DNA of 64,000 nt from Streptomyces sp. NBC_00464 (GTDB lineage Bacteria; Actinomycetota; Actinomycetes; Streptomycetales; Streptomycetaceae): the NCBI RefSeq assembly GCF_036013915.1, contig NZ_CP107899.1, positions 3,472,001 to 3,536,000 of the forward strand, written 5' to 3'. A program made the position numbers and the translations under genes. Below are positions 26,155-34,727 of the stretch, piece by piece (positions within the stretch are counted from its first letter, which is position 1; each line of letters begins with the position of its first letter). The notes under the pieces were generated by a model. That model had not been told where the DNA came from, made no database searches, and was given only the letters and a program-made list of their open reading frames with translations.

Positions 26155-26176
26155 CTGCAGCCCGTATGAGCTGCGT

Positions 26177-26250
26177 GGCTGGGTAGCTCAGTTGGTACGA
26201 GCGATCGCCTGAAAAGCGATAGGTCGCCGGTTCGATCCCGGCCCCAGCCA
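26177..26250 (+). tRNA. tRNA-Phe (GAA)
   Basis: 74 bases; CTGAAAA anticodon loop, acceptor GGCTGGG/CCCAGCC. Last of the Glu-Asp-Phe cluster. Confidence 0.95.
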
Positions 26251-26256
26251 CCACCC

Positions 26257-26285
26257 GAAGGCCCCGTCCACCGGACGGGGCCTTC
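26257..26285. terminator. Bidirectional hairpin after tRNA-Phe
   Basis: 13-bp perfect stem (GAAGGCCCCGTCC / GGACGGGGCCTTC) between the tRNA cluster and the oppositely directed CcdA gene. Confidence 0.8.
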
Positions 26286-26291
26286 GTCGTG

Positions 26292-27164
26292 TCAGGCGTC
26301 CTCCCGCTCCGCCGTGTTCACCGCATCCGCTTCCGCGCCGGCCCCACCCCGCCGCCGCCCGGACCGCACCGCGAGCACCAGCAGCACCACGCCCACCACC
26401 GCAACCAGCAGCACCGCGTCCGGTACGTGCTCACCGATGCCCCGGGCCCACTGCTCGACCGCGAACGACTGGTCCACGTTCAGCAGACCGGGCAGCGCCG
26501 TCGTGCCGTCGTACGCCAGGAACATCACGCCGAGGCCGACGAAGAAGAGCCCCGAAAGCAGCGTCGTGGTGTGCAGCTCGAAGCGGCCGAGCCGCAGGGC
26601 ACGACCGCGCAGCCACGCCCTGCGGCCCAGCTCGAACCGCTCCCAGAGCAGCGCGAGCAGGAAGAGCGGCACCGCCATGCCCAGCGCGTAGACGGCGAGC
26701 AGCAGTCCTCCGTACGCCGGGCTGCCGCTGACGGCCGCGACGGTGAGGACACTGCCGAGGATCGGTCCCGCGCAGAAGCCGGCCAGGCCGTAGACGGCAC
26801 CGAGCGCGTAGACGGACAGGGCGGTCGTGGGGCGGATCCGGCCGCTGAGGGCGGAGATCCGGCGCGAGGCGAAGCCCATGCCGATGATCTGCGCGACGCC
26901 GAGCCCGATGATCAGCCAGCCCGCGCCCAGGACGAGGGCGTCGCGATGGCTGTAGAAGATCCGTCCGGCGTACGAGCCTGCCGCCCCGAGCGGGACGAGA
27001 GTGGTCGCCAGGCCCGCGTAGAAGATCCCCGTCCGGGCGAGCAGCCGGGAGGCGGAGTCGATGGAGTACGCGAAGAAGGCGGGAAGCAACAGGGCGCTGC
27101 ACGGGCTGAGAAGCGCCAGCAGCCCGCCGAGAAAGGCGGCGAAGTAGCCGATGTCCGCCGTCAC
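26292..27164 (-). CDS. CcdA/DsbD-type membrane thiol-electron carrier
   Basis: 290 residues. GTG overlaps the stop of the upstream thioredoxin-fold gene by four bases. Six core membrane helices carry the two conserved cysteines, LLSPCSALLLPAFFAYS (helix 1) and AGFCAGPILGSVLT (helix 4), that pass electrons across the membrane; further hydrophobic segments and an acidic tail follow. It should deliver reducing power from cytoplasmic thioredoxin to extracytoplasmic partners, probably the DsbA-like protein encoded just before it. Confidence 0.9.
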   Translation of the reverse strand: MTADIGYFAAFLGGLLALLSPCSALLLPAFFAYSIDSASRLLARTGIFYAGLATTLVPLGAAGSYAGRIFYSHRDALVLGAGWLIIGLGVAQIIGMGFASRRISALSGRIRPTTALSVYALGAVYGLAGFCAGPILGSVLTVAAVSGSPAYGGLLLAVYALGMAVPLFLLALLWERFELGRRAWLRGRALRLGRFELHTTTLLSGLFFVGLGVMFLAYDGTTALPGLLNVDQSFAVEQWARGIGEHVPDAVLLVAVVGVVLLVLAVRSGRRRGGAGAEADAVNTAEREDA

Positions 27165-28015
27165 TTCGCGGAGTCCTCGGGGGACGCGGAGCCCGCTTCC
27201 GGGGAGGCGGAGCCCTTGGTGTCCTGGCCCGCGCTGCCCAGGTTCTTCGCCCGGTCCGCCGCCTGTTCGATGGCCTGGGTGAACGTCTGGGCCGGCTGCG
27301 CCCCGGCGATCGGGCGGCCGTTGATCAGGAAGGACGGGGTGGACGTCGCGCCGATCCCGTACCCCTGCTCCTGGTCCTCGCTCACGGCTGCCGCGGCCGC
27401 CGAGCCGTCCGCGTCGCGGACGAAGCGGTTGAGGTCGGGCACCCCGGCCTCGGTGGCGAGCGCCTTCAGCCGGTCCTTGCCGAACCCCTTCTCCTTGGCT
27501 CCTTCGGCGTACGCGGCGCGGTGGAACTCCCAGAATCGGCCCTGCTGCCCGGCGGCCCAGGAGGCGCGCGCGGCGGCCTCGGACTCGGCGCCGAAGATCG
27601 GGAAGTTGCGCCACTCGATGCGCAGGGTGCCGTTGTCGACGTACTTCTTCACGAGGGCGGGTTCGGTGTCGCGGGCGAACTTTCCGCAGTAACCGCACTT
27701 GAAGTCGGCGTACTCGATGAGGACGACGGGCGCGTCCGCCCGGCCCAGTGCCAGCTTGTCCCCGGCGTCGCGCCGGGCGAGCTTCGCCAGCTCCGGGTAG
27801 ACGCCCTCCTCCGGGTCGGCGGTGACATCGGCCACCGCCGAGGCCGAGGAACCGGGGCCGGCGTCGTCGGGGGCGGTCGCCCGGTAGGACACGTAACCGA
27901 ACAGCGCGGCGGCGACGACGACCCCGGCGCCGTAGATCAGCGGCTTCTTTCCGGACGTCCGGGACGACGGCTTGAGGGACGGCTTGGGCGTGGATGTGGG
28001 CCTGGACGTGGGCAT
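27161..28015 (-). CDS. Membrane-anchored DsbA-like thioredoxin-fold protein
   Basis: 284 residues, ATG with GGAG upstream. A basic Ser/Pro-rich head and one membrane helix (25-45, LIYGAGVVVAAALFGYVSYRA) precede the Thioredoxin_4 domain (about 75-255). The active site is FKCGYCGKFA (CGYC, about 106-109) and the cis-Pro loop is TSTPSFLINGRP. It should form or isomerise disulfides in secreted proteins. It is cotranscribed with CcdA, which suggests it is kept reduced, and preceded by a small exported protein. Confidence 0.92.
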   Translation of the reverse strand: MPTSRPTSTPKPSLKPSSRTSGKKPLIYGAGVVVAAALFGYVSYRATAPDDAGPGSSASAVADVTADPEEGVYPELAKLARRDAGDKLALGRADAPVVLIEYADFKCGYCGKFARDTEPALVKKYVDNGTLRIEWRNFPIFGAESEAAARASWAAGQQGRFWEFHRAAYAEGAKEKGFGKDRLKALATEAGVPDLNRFVRDADGSAAAAAVSEDQEQGYGIGATSTPSFLINGRPIAGAQPAQTFTQAIEQAADRAKNLGSAGQDTKGSASPEAGSASPEDSAK

Positions 28016-28078
28016 GCGGAACTCCGAGCTGGTGATGCGGGAGGGACGAGAAGGGACGGCAGGGCAGGGGCGGGCCGT

Positions 28079-28438
28079 CTACACCCTCAGTACGGAGAGT
28101 TCCACCGGGCTCGGCGCGGCCTCGTCGGGGCCGCGCAGCGTCATCGGCGCGGGCTGCCGGACCGGCTCCGGAACGGTGGCCGCGGGCAGACCCCATTCGG
28201 CGAGGCCGGGCGCCTGGTCGTGGGCCGCGCGGGCCCGCCCGGGAACAGCCGGCTCGGTGCCGTCGTGCTTGCCCTTCCGGCCGCAGCCGGGAAGTCCGTC
28301 CCCCTGCCCGATGCTCATCGCCACGTCCACGGACGGACCCGCCGGGGCCGTCGACGCCGAAGCCGTCGACGGTCCGCAGAACAGCCCCAGGACGACCGCG
28401 AGGGCCGCCACCAGGCAGCACCACGACGAACGGGACAT
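28079..28438 (-). CDS. Small exported protein of unknown function
   Basis: 119 residues, ATG with GGAAGG upstream. A clear signal peptide (SRSSWCCLVAALAVVLGLFC, cleavage near ASA, about 28) precedes a low-complexity mature region with one Cys (LPGCGRKGK) and Pro/Ala-rich text to the end. No family recognised. The 63-base gap to the DsbA-like gene on the same strand suggests co-transcription. Confidence 0.6.
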   Translation of the reverse strand: MSRSSWCCLVAALAVVLGLFCGPSTASASTAPAGPSVDVAMSIGQGDGLPGCGRKGKHDGTEPAVPGRARAAHDQAPGLAEWGLPAATVPEPVRQPAPMTLRGPDEAAPSPVELSVLRV

Positions 28439-28596
28439 GACGGGCAGGCCTTCCGACAGGGGGCTCGGCAGAGGATCAACTGTCCGGAATGGTACGTGCT
28501 GTGATCGCGTCGTCCCCGGCTGTACGGGTCCGGTGACCGAGACCGCGCGAAATACGTTCGCCGTTCCTCGGGCCCGGGTGAGATCCTGGGACCCGT

Positions 28597-31500
28597 ATGT
28601 CTACTTCCTTTGCTGATCTCCAGTCCCAGCTCGGGCAGCTCTCGCTCCGCGACGCTCACCGGCTCGGCCGCCGCCTCGAGGGCGCGCGCCGCATTCGCAA
28701 GCCCGAGGCCCAGCAGGTCGTACTGGACGAGATCGCCGCCCAGGCCACCAAGGCAGCCGGGCGGCTCGCGCTGCGGGCCGGCCGGGCGCCGGCCCTCTCG
28801 TACCCGGAACAGCTGCCGGTCAGCCAGAAGAAGGACGAGATCCTGGAGGCGATACGCGACCACCAGGTCGTGATCGTCGCCGGTGAGACCGGATCCGGCA
28901 AGACCACCCAGATCCCCAAGATCTGTATGGAGCTGGGCCGTGGCGTCCGCGGCATGATCGGGCACACCCAGCCGCGCCGGATCGCGGCGCGCACGGTGGC
29001 CGAGCGGATCGCCGAGGAGCTGAACACGCCGCTGGGCGAGGCGGTCGGCTGGAAGGTCCGCTTCACCGACCAGGTCAACCAGGACGCGACCTTCGTCAAG
29101 CTGATGACGGACGGCATCCTGCTCGCCGAGATCCAGACGGACCGCGAGCTGCTCGCGTACGACACGATCATCATCGACGAGGCCCACGAGCGGTCGCTGA
29201 ACATCGACTTCCTGCTCGGCTATCTGGCCCGGCTGCTGCCCAAGCGCCCGGACCTGAAGGTCGTCATCACCTCGGCGACCATCGACCCGGAGCGCTTCGC
29301 GCGCCACTTCGGCGAGGCGCCGATCGTCGAGGTCAGCGGGCGTACGTACCCCGTGGAAGTGCGGTACCGCCCCCTCCTCGAAGAGGACAGCGAGGACTCC
29401 GACCGCGACCAGATCACCGCGATCTGCGACGCCGTCGACGAGCTCCAGAACGAGGGACCCGGCGACGTCCTGGTCTTCCTCTCCGGCGAGCGGGAGATCC
29501 GCGACACCGCGGACGCGCTCGGCAAACGCAACCTCAGACATACCGAGGTGCTCCCCCTCTACGCACGCCTGTCGCACGCCGAGCAGCACCGCGTGTTCCA
29601 GCGCCACACCGGACGCAGGATCGTCCTCGCGACGAACGTCGCCGAGACCTCGCTGACCGTTCCCGGCATCAAGTACGTGATCGACCCGGGCAACGCCCGT
29701 ATCTCCCGCTACAGCCACCGCACCAAGGTCCAGCGGCTGCCGATCGAGCGGATCTCGCAGGCCAGCGCCAACCAGCGCAAGGGCCGCTGCGGCCGTACGT
29801 CGGACGGCATCTGCATCCGGCTGTACTCCGAGGACGACTTCCTGACCCGTCCGGAGTTCACCGACCCGGAGATCCTCCGGACGAACCTGGCCTCCGTCAT
29901 CCTCCAGATGACCGCGGCCGGTCTCGGCGACATCGAGAAGTTCCCCTTCATCGATCCGCCGGACCACCGCAACATCCGTGACGGCGTGCAGCTCCTCCAG
30001 GAGCTGGGCGCGCTGGATCCGGAGGAGAAGGATCCGAAGAAGCGGCTCACCCCGCTGGGCCGCCAGCTCTCCCAGCTGCCGGTGGACCCGCGCCTCGCCC
30101 GGATGGTCATCGAGGCAGACCGGAACGGCTGCGTCCGCGAGGTCATGGTCATCGCCTCCGCGCTCTCCATCCAGGACCCGCGCGAGCGGCCGTCCGAGAA
30201 GCAGACGCAGGCCGACCAGCAGCACGCCCGGTTCAAGGACGAGACGTCCGACTTCCTGGCGTTCCTGAACCTGTGGCGCTACATCCGCGAGCAGCAGAAG
30301 GAGCGCGGATCCTCCAGCTTCCGCCGGATGTGCAAGCAGGAATATCTGAACTTCCTGCGCATCCGCGAATGGCAGGACATCTACGCGCAGCTTCGTACGG
30401 TCGCCAAGCAGATGGGGATCGAACTCAACGAGGACGATGCCCCCGAGCAGTCGGTGCACACCTCGCTGCTCGCCGGTCTGCTGTCGCACATCGGGCTGAA
30501 GGACACCGAGAAGAACGAGTACCTGGGCGCCCGCAGCGCCAAGTTCGCGATCTTCCCCGGGTCGGCGCTCTTCAAGAAGCAGCCGCGGTTCGTGATGTCG
30601 GCCGAGCTGGTGGAGACGTCCCGGCTGTGGGCACGGGTCAACGCCCGGGTCGAGCCCGAATGGATCGAACCGCTGGCCCAGCACCTGCTGAAGCGCACCT
30701 ACAGCGAGCCGCACTGGGAGAAGGACCAGGCGGCGGTGATGGCGTACGAGCGGGTCACGCTGTACGGCGTACCCATCGTGGCCCAGCGCAAGGTCAATTT
30801 CGGCCGGATCGACCAGGAGGCCTCGCGGGATCTCTTCATCCGCAACGCCCTGGTCGAGGGCGACTGGCGCACACACCACCAGTTCTTCCACGACAACCGC
30901 AAACTGCTGGGCGAGGTCGAGGAGTTGGAGCACCGCGCCCGGCGCCGCGACATCCTCGTGGACGACGAGACGCTGTTCGACTTCTACGACCAGCGGATCC
31001 CCGAACACGTCGTCTCGGGCGCGCACTTCGACTCGTGGTGGAAGCACAAGCGCAAGGACGAGCCGGACGCGCTGGACTTCGAGCGCTCGATGCTCATCAA
31101 CGAGAAGGCCGGGGCCGTCACCAAGGACGACTACCCGGACTCCTGGCGGCAGGGGAAGCTCAAGTTCCGTGTGACGTACCAGTTCGAGCCCGGCGCGGAC
31201 GCCGACGGTGTGACCGTCCACATCCCGCTCCAGGTGCTCAACCAGGTCACGTCCGAGGGCTTCGACTGGCAGATCCCGGGCCTGCGCGAGGAAGTGGTCA
31301 CCGAGCTGATCCGCTCCCTGCCCAAGCCCATCCGCCGGCACTACGTGCCCGCGCCCAATTACGCGGACAAGTTCCTGGACCGGGCCGTGCCCCTCCAGGA
31401 GCCGCTGCCGGTGACGCTGGCCCGTGAGCTCCAGCGGATGGTCGGGGTCCCGGTCACCGCGGACGACTTCGACCTGAGCCGGGTCCCCGACCACCTGAAG

Positions 31501-32517
31501 ATCACCTTCCGGGTCGTCGACGAGCGGCGCCGCAAGGTGGCCGAGGACAAGGACCTGGAGGCGCTGCGGGTCCAGCTGCGCCCCAAGGCCCGTCAGGCCC
31601 TCTCCCAGGCCGCTGCGGCGACCGCGGGGCCGTCCGGGGAGTCCATCGAGCGTTCGGGCCTCACGGACTGGACGATCGGCACGCTGGACCGGGTCTTCGA
31701 GACCCGGCGGGCGGGCCAGCCCGTCAAGGCCTTCCCGGCCCTCGTCGACCAGGGCGACACAGTGGCCGTACGGCTCTTCGACACGGAGGCCGAGCAGCAG
31801 CAGGCGATGTGGCGCGGCACCCGGAAGCTGATCCTGCTGAACATCCCGGTGAATCCGGCGAAGTTCGCCTCGGACAAGCTCACGAACCAGCAGAAGCTGG
31901 CCTTGTCCCGCAATCCGCACGGCTCCATCCAGGCACTCTTCGACGACTGCGCGACGGCGGCCGCCGACCGTCTGATCGCCGCCCACGGCGGTCCTGCCTG
32001 GGACGAGGCGTCGTTCCGGAAGCTGTACGACAAGGTGCGCGCCGACCTGGTGGACCTGACCGTCCGCACGATCGGCCAGGTCCAGCAGATCCTGGCGGCC
32101 TGGCAGGCCTGCGAGCGCCGGCTGAAGTCCACCAACAGCCTGGTCCTGATCAACAACGTCACGGACGTACGGGAGCACCTCGCCCGTCTCGTACCGCCCG
32201 GGTTCGTCACCCTGACCGGGCTGCGCAGGCTTCCCGACCTGATGCGCTACCTGGTCGCCGAGGACCGCCGGCTCCAGCAGATGCCGACGAACGTCCAGCG
32301 CGACACCACGCGCATGGAGAAGGTCCACGAGATGCAGGACGAGTACGCCTGGCTGCTGGAGCAACTGCCGCAGGGCAGGCCCGTTCCGCAGGAGGTCCTG
32401 GACATCCGCTGGATGATCGAGGAGCTGCGGGTCAGCTATTTCGCGCATGCCCTGGGCACCGCGTTCCCCGTCTCCGACAAGCGGATCGTGAAGGCGATCG
32501 ACGCCGCAGCCCCGTAG
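28597..32517 (+). CDS. hrpA: ATP-dependent RNA helicase HrpA
   Basis: 1306 residues, about the usual length for HrpA. DEAH/RHA core: GETGSGKTTQ (motif I), TQPRRIAA (Ia), DEAHER (II), SATID (III), RIVLATNVAETSLTVPGI (V) and QRKGRCGR (VI), then the HA2/OB-fold region (about 430-650) and the long C-terminal DUF3418 found in bacterial HrpA. It unwinds or remodels RNA; in E. coli HrpA acts in mRNA processing and rescue of collided ribosomes. The ATG at 28597 gives the standard STSFADLQSQLGQL start but has only a weak upstream site. A second tRNA-Asp follows. Confidence 0.95.
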   Translation: MSTSFADLQSQLGQLSLRDAHRLGRRLEGARRIRKPEAQQVVLDEIAAQATKAAGRLALRAGRAPALSYPEQLPVSQKKDEILEAIRDHQVVIVAGETGSGKTTQIPKICMELGRGVRGMIGHTQPRRIAARTVAERIAEELNTPLGEAVGWKVRFTDQVNQDATFVKLMTDGILLAEIQTDRELLAYDTIIIDEAHERSLNIDFLLGYLARLLPKRPDLKVVITSATIDPERFARHFGEAPIVEVSGRTYPVEVRYRPLLEEDSEDSDRDQITAICDAVDELQNEGPGDVLVFLSGEREIRDTADALGKRNLRHTEVLPLYARLSHAEQHRVFQRHTGRRIVLATNVAETSLTVPGIKYVIDPGNARISRYSHRTKVQRLPIERISQASANQRKGRCGRTSDGICIRLYSEDDFLTRPEFTDPEILRTNLASVILQMTAAGLGDIEKFPFIDPPDHRNIRDGVQLLQELGALDPEEKDPKKRLTPLGRQLSQLPVDPRLARMVIEADRNGCVREVMVIASALSIQDPRERPSEKQTQADQQHARFKDETSDFLAFLNLWRYIREQQKERGSSSFRRMCKQEYLNFLRIREWQDIYAQLRTVAKQMGIELNEDDAPEQSVHTSLLAGLLSHIGLKDTEKNEYLGARSAKFAIFPGSALFKKQPRFVMSAELVETSRLWARVNARVEPEWIEPLAQHLLKRTYSEPHWEKDQAAVMAYERVTLYGVPIVAQRKVNFGRIDQEASRDLFIRNALVEGDWRTHHQFFHDNRKLLGEVEELEHRARRRDILVDDETLFDFYDQRIPEHVVSGAHFDSWWKHKRKDEPDALDFERSMLINEKAGAVTKDDYPDSWRQGKLKFRVTYQFEPGADADGVTVHIPLQVLNQVTSEGFDWQIPGLREEVVTELIRSLPKPIRRHYVPAPNYADKFLDRAVPLQEPLPVTLARELQRMVGVPVTADDFDLSRVPDHLKITFRVVDERRRKVAEDKDLEALRVQLRPKARQALSQAAAATAGPSGESIERSGLTDWTIGTLDRVFETRRAGQPVKAFPALVDQGDTVAVRLFDTEAEQQQAMWRGTRKLILLNIPVNPAKFASDKLTNQQKLALSRNPHGSIQALFDDCATAAADRLIAAHGGPAWDEASFRKLYDKVRADLVDLTVRTIGQVQQILAAWQACERRLKSTNSLVLINNVTDVREHLARLVPPGFVTLTGLRRLPDLMRYLVAEDRRLQQMPTNVQRDTTRMEKVHEMQDEYAWLLEQLPQGRPVPQEVLDIRWMIEELRVSYFAHALGTAFPVSDKRIVKAIDAAAP

Positions 32518-32632
32518 GCCGTACGGCGGTGGGCGCGTGACGGCCCCACCACCAGGAGTGAGGTCGACCGCACCCTCTGACCTCCTGTACAGTCTGTCTT
32601 CGCAGCCAGCCGCAAGGCAGCCGCGAAAACCT

Positions 32633-32707
32633 GGTCCTGTGGAGCAGTTTGGAGTGCTCGCCACCCTGTCAAGGTGGAGGCCGCGGGTTCAAATCCCGTC
32701 AGGACCG
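32633..32707 (+). tRNA. tRNA-Asp (GUC), copy 2
   Basis: 75 bases, identical to the copy at 26080. Followed by its own terminator. Confidence 0.95.
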
Positions 32708-32713
32708 CAGTAA

Positions 32714-32746
32714 CGAAAGCCCGGATCCCCTGGATCCGGGCTTTCG
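32714..32746 (+). terminator. Hairpin terminator after tRNA-Asp copy 2
   Basis: Perfect 15-bp stem (CGAAAGCCCGGATCC and its complement), 3-base loop. Confidence 0.85.
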
Positions 32747-32846
32747 TGCGTCTTGACTCCGGCGTCCGCCGACGAGTACTCAGAAGCCAAGGGCTGCCCC
32801 TGGTTTCCCGGACGGGGCGGCGCGCATCCACCCGGAGGTGGCGCGG

Positions 32847-33563
32847 ATGGCGGCATCCACGGACGAGGGCTTCCTGCCGGACCGGTCCGGTGCCCGCGAG
32901 CCGGTCCCGGGCCCTGCGCGCAGGCGTGCGCCCCGACACGAGATCCGCGCCCTGCTGCGCGCCCACCTGGCGGCGGCTTCCGGCTATCGCCACCTCACCC
33001 GGCACTGCGCGGTCTGCGCGCGACTACTGCGGCTCGCCATGGAGCCCCTGACGGCCCCTGGGCCACCGGAGGGAACGGCGGAGCCCCTGACGGGTCCCGG
33101 AGCCCCGGAACAGACCAAGCGGCCCGTGACGGCCCCCGGGCCGCCGGAACAGACCACATGCCCCGTGACGACCTCCAGGCCGCCGGAACGGACCACGCCC
33201 ACCCCCAGGCCGCCGGAACAGACCGCGATCGCCTCCAGGCCGCCGGAACAGACCGCGGGGCCTGTGATGGCCCCCGGGCCGCCGGGGCGGACCACAGAGC
33301 CCGTGACGGGCCCCGGAGCCCCACAAGCGGCCGTTGAGCCGTCGGATGCGGCTCCCGCGAGGCGGTCCGACCGCCCGCAGCCGCCGGCCCGCACGGCCCC
33401 CTCACTCCTTTCGGCACCCCCAGGCGACCCCGAAGCGGGTCCGGCGGCCGCCGCGACCCCACAGGGACACAGGACGAAAGTCCTCCCGCCACGTGACCAA
33501 TGGCTTGGCCTTCCACTCCACAGCAGTGGCAGGCTCGTACTTGGCAAGACTCAAGCCATGTGA
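32847..33563 (+). CDS. DUF6274-like protein with an expanded Pro-rich repeat tail
   Basis: 238 residues; ATG with GGAGG eight bases upstream. Residues ~28-67 (RHEIRALLRAHLAAASGYRHLTRHCAVCARLLRLAME, key parts) match what I recall of the short Streptomyces DUF6274 family, including a CxxC-type pair in HCAVCARL that could bind metal. Beyond residue 66 the protein continues as about eight degenerate 13- or 10-residue units of the form xxPVTxPGPPEQT, encoded by a minisatellite, then a Pro/Ala tail. The usual family member is much shorter, so the tail may be an expansion. Function unknown; lies between tRNA-Asp and bldC. Confidence 0.6.
   Translation: MAASTDEGFLPDRSGAREPVPGPARRRAPRHEIRALLRAHLAAASGYRHLTRHCAVCARLLRLAMEPLTAPGPPEGTAEPLTGPGAPEQTKRPVTAPGPPEQTTCPVTTSRPPERTTPTPRPPEQTAIASRPPEQTAGPVMAPGPPGRTTEPVTGPGAPQAAVEPSDAAPARRSDRPQPPARTAPSLLSAPPGDPEAGPAAAATPQGHRTKVLPPRDQWLGLPLHSSGRLVLGKTQAM
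33039..33338 (+). repeat. 39/30-bp coding minisatellite
   Basis: About eight tandem units, mostly 39 bases with two of 30, sharing the core CCGGGCCGCCGGAACAGACC. In frame with the DUF6274-like gene; each unit encodes 13 (or 10) residues ending PPEQT or a variant. Confidence 0.8.
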
Positions 33564-34008
33564 CGGGTGTCACCGAATCAGTTTTCAGAAGGGGTGGCTT
33601 TACACCCTTCCTACAACTGGCGAATTTAATATGTGCAATTGCACCCCTCGGCGAGAGTGCCCCCGGGAGCCTTCACCCCACCCCGATCCACCCTCTACAG
33701 GGTCAGGGTGCACACCCCCTCACAGAGGCGAACATGCCCGCACAAGCCCGGCCCGGAGCCAACCGGACGCCCGGTTTCCCCTGGCGGGATACGGACAGGC
33801 AGCGGGAAGACGAGGGGTGCTGACGCCGGCCGGGCGCACAAAAAAAGATCGCGCTGGACCCGGCGGAGTCCAGCGCGATCTCATGACGACACCCGTATGG
33901 CACAGGTATGGCGCCCGTTGGGGCGGGCGCCCGTCATATGGAGCTATGGGTGGGCTATGTGGGTTGGGGGACCCAAAAGCCCAGTTGTGACGCGGCGACA
34001 GGGGTATG
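33564..34008. other. Intergenic region between the repeat gene and bldC
   Basis: Holds the bldC terminator (33840-33880) and a perfect GTGAC-4-GTCAC inverted repeat overlapping the end of the preceding gene (33560-33573). Base composition falls locally (about 33590-33640, A/T-richer than its surroundings). No gene is supported. Confidence 0.45.
33840..33880 (-). terminator. Intrinsic terminator of bldC
   Basis: Perfect 13-bp stem (GATCGCGCTGGAC / GTCCAGCGCGATC), 8-base loop, followed on the minus strand by seven T residues: a textbook terminator, unusual in Streptomyces. Confidence 0.9.
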
Positions 34009-34215
34009 TCAGGCCTCGCTGCGCTGCTGCGGAATACCCGCAAGCAGTGCGCGGACCTCTGCCTCGCGGTACCGGCGATGTCCACCGAGCGTGCGGATGG
34101 ACGTGAGCTTGCCTGCCTTGGCCCAACGGGTAACCGTCTTCGGGTCCACGCGGAACATCGTGGCAACCTCAGCCGGGGTCAGCAGCGGCTCGGCATCAGG
34201 GGTGCGAGCGGTCAT
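34009..34215 (-). CDS. bldC: Developmental regulator BldC
   Basis: 68 residues, start to stop matching BldC: a single MerR-type winged helix (LLTPAEVATMFRVDPKTVTRWAKAG, then LTSIRTLGGHRRYREAEVRALL) with no effector or dimerisation domain. BldC binds DNA cooperatively as head-to-tail arrays and in Streptomyces delays entry into development by repressing sporulation genes. ATG follows GAGGAGG. The transcript starts in a ~500-base gap that contains several GTCAC motifs, and an RNA hairpin (GAACCG-8-CGGTTC, about 34232-34251) sits just before the ribosome site. Confidence 0.96.
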   Translation of the reverse strand: MTARTPDAEPLLTPAEVATMFRVDPKTVTRWAKAGKLTSIRTLGGHRRYREAEVRALLAGIPQQRSEA

Positions 34216-34727
34216 GAGCGGCCTCCTCGGGAGAACCGAACCATCTCGGTTCTTTCCTCTAAATTCTGCACCTTGACCCGCGTTGCCCGAAATGGCGGAC
34301 GCGGGCCGAGTCGGTTATAGGACGAACGGCTTGTCCTCGGCACTACAACTACACCATCCGTCCAGCCACGTCGGCCAAACCGATGGAATTGCCCTCCCAG
34401 GTGTTCATCAGCGACGGAAGCCGATGGACCATGCCATAGCGGACAGTCACACCACCGTGACGATCAGTCACAGAGCGATCAGGAGTCATCAGACCCCCCA
34501 TAGAGTGCAATGCTGAGCGTTCCGCCCACACTTGGGCGAATGGAGCCCTCCCCGGACTCCTTGTCCTATTTTGGCACGAGGAGTAGGGAAGGACGCAAGG
34601 GCCCCGTAAGTGCTATCCATCACGCTTGAGGCAAAGGCCCGGTTCGGGACGTAGGTCCCGACGCCACTGAGGTACGGTTCCGCCTCTTCACTCTCACGTG
34701 TCACACGGGTCACAGGTTCATGGATCG
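34216..34727. other. bldC upstream region
   Basis: About 510 bases with no gene. Contains the hairpin near the bldC ribosome site, a perfect GTCAC-6-GTGAC inverted repeat at 34446-34461 with a third GTCAC at about 34468-34472, and a GTGTCACACGGGTCAC string near 34697-34712. These resemble half-sites of developmental regulators but none matches the published BldD 15-mer exactly. Confidence 0.5.
34446..34461. promoter_or_regulatory. GTCAC inverted repeat upstream of bldC
   Basis: GTCAC-N6-GTGAC, about 230 bases before the bldC start; a further GTCAC follows seven bases later. Candidate regulator site. Confidence 0.35.

Noticed and set aside
28315..32664. 1449-codon open frame on the minus strand opposite hrpA
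   Set aside because: Mirror frame of a long high-GC gene; its protein is compositionally biased, has no motif, runs through a tRNA, and hrpA is unmistakable on the other strand.
33039..33338. Possible CRISPR array
   Set aside because: Repeats are contiguous, of 39 or 30 bases, without unique spacers, and lie inside a reading frame. No cas gene is present and no other array-like structure is seen.
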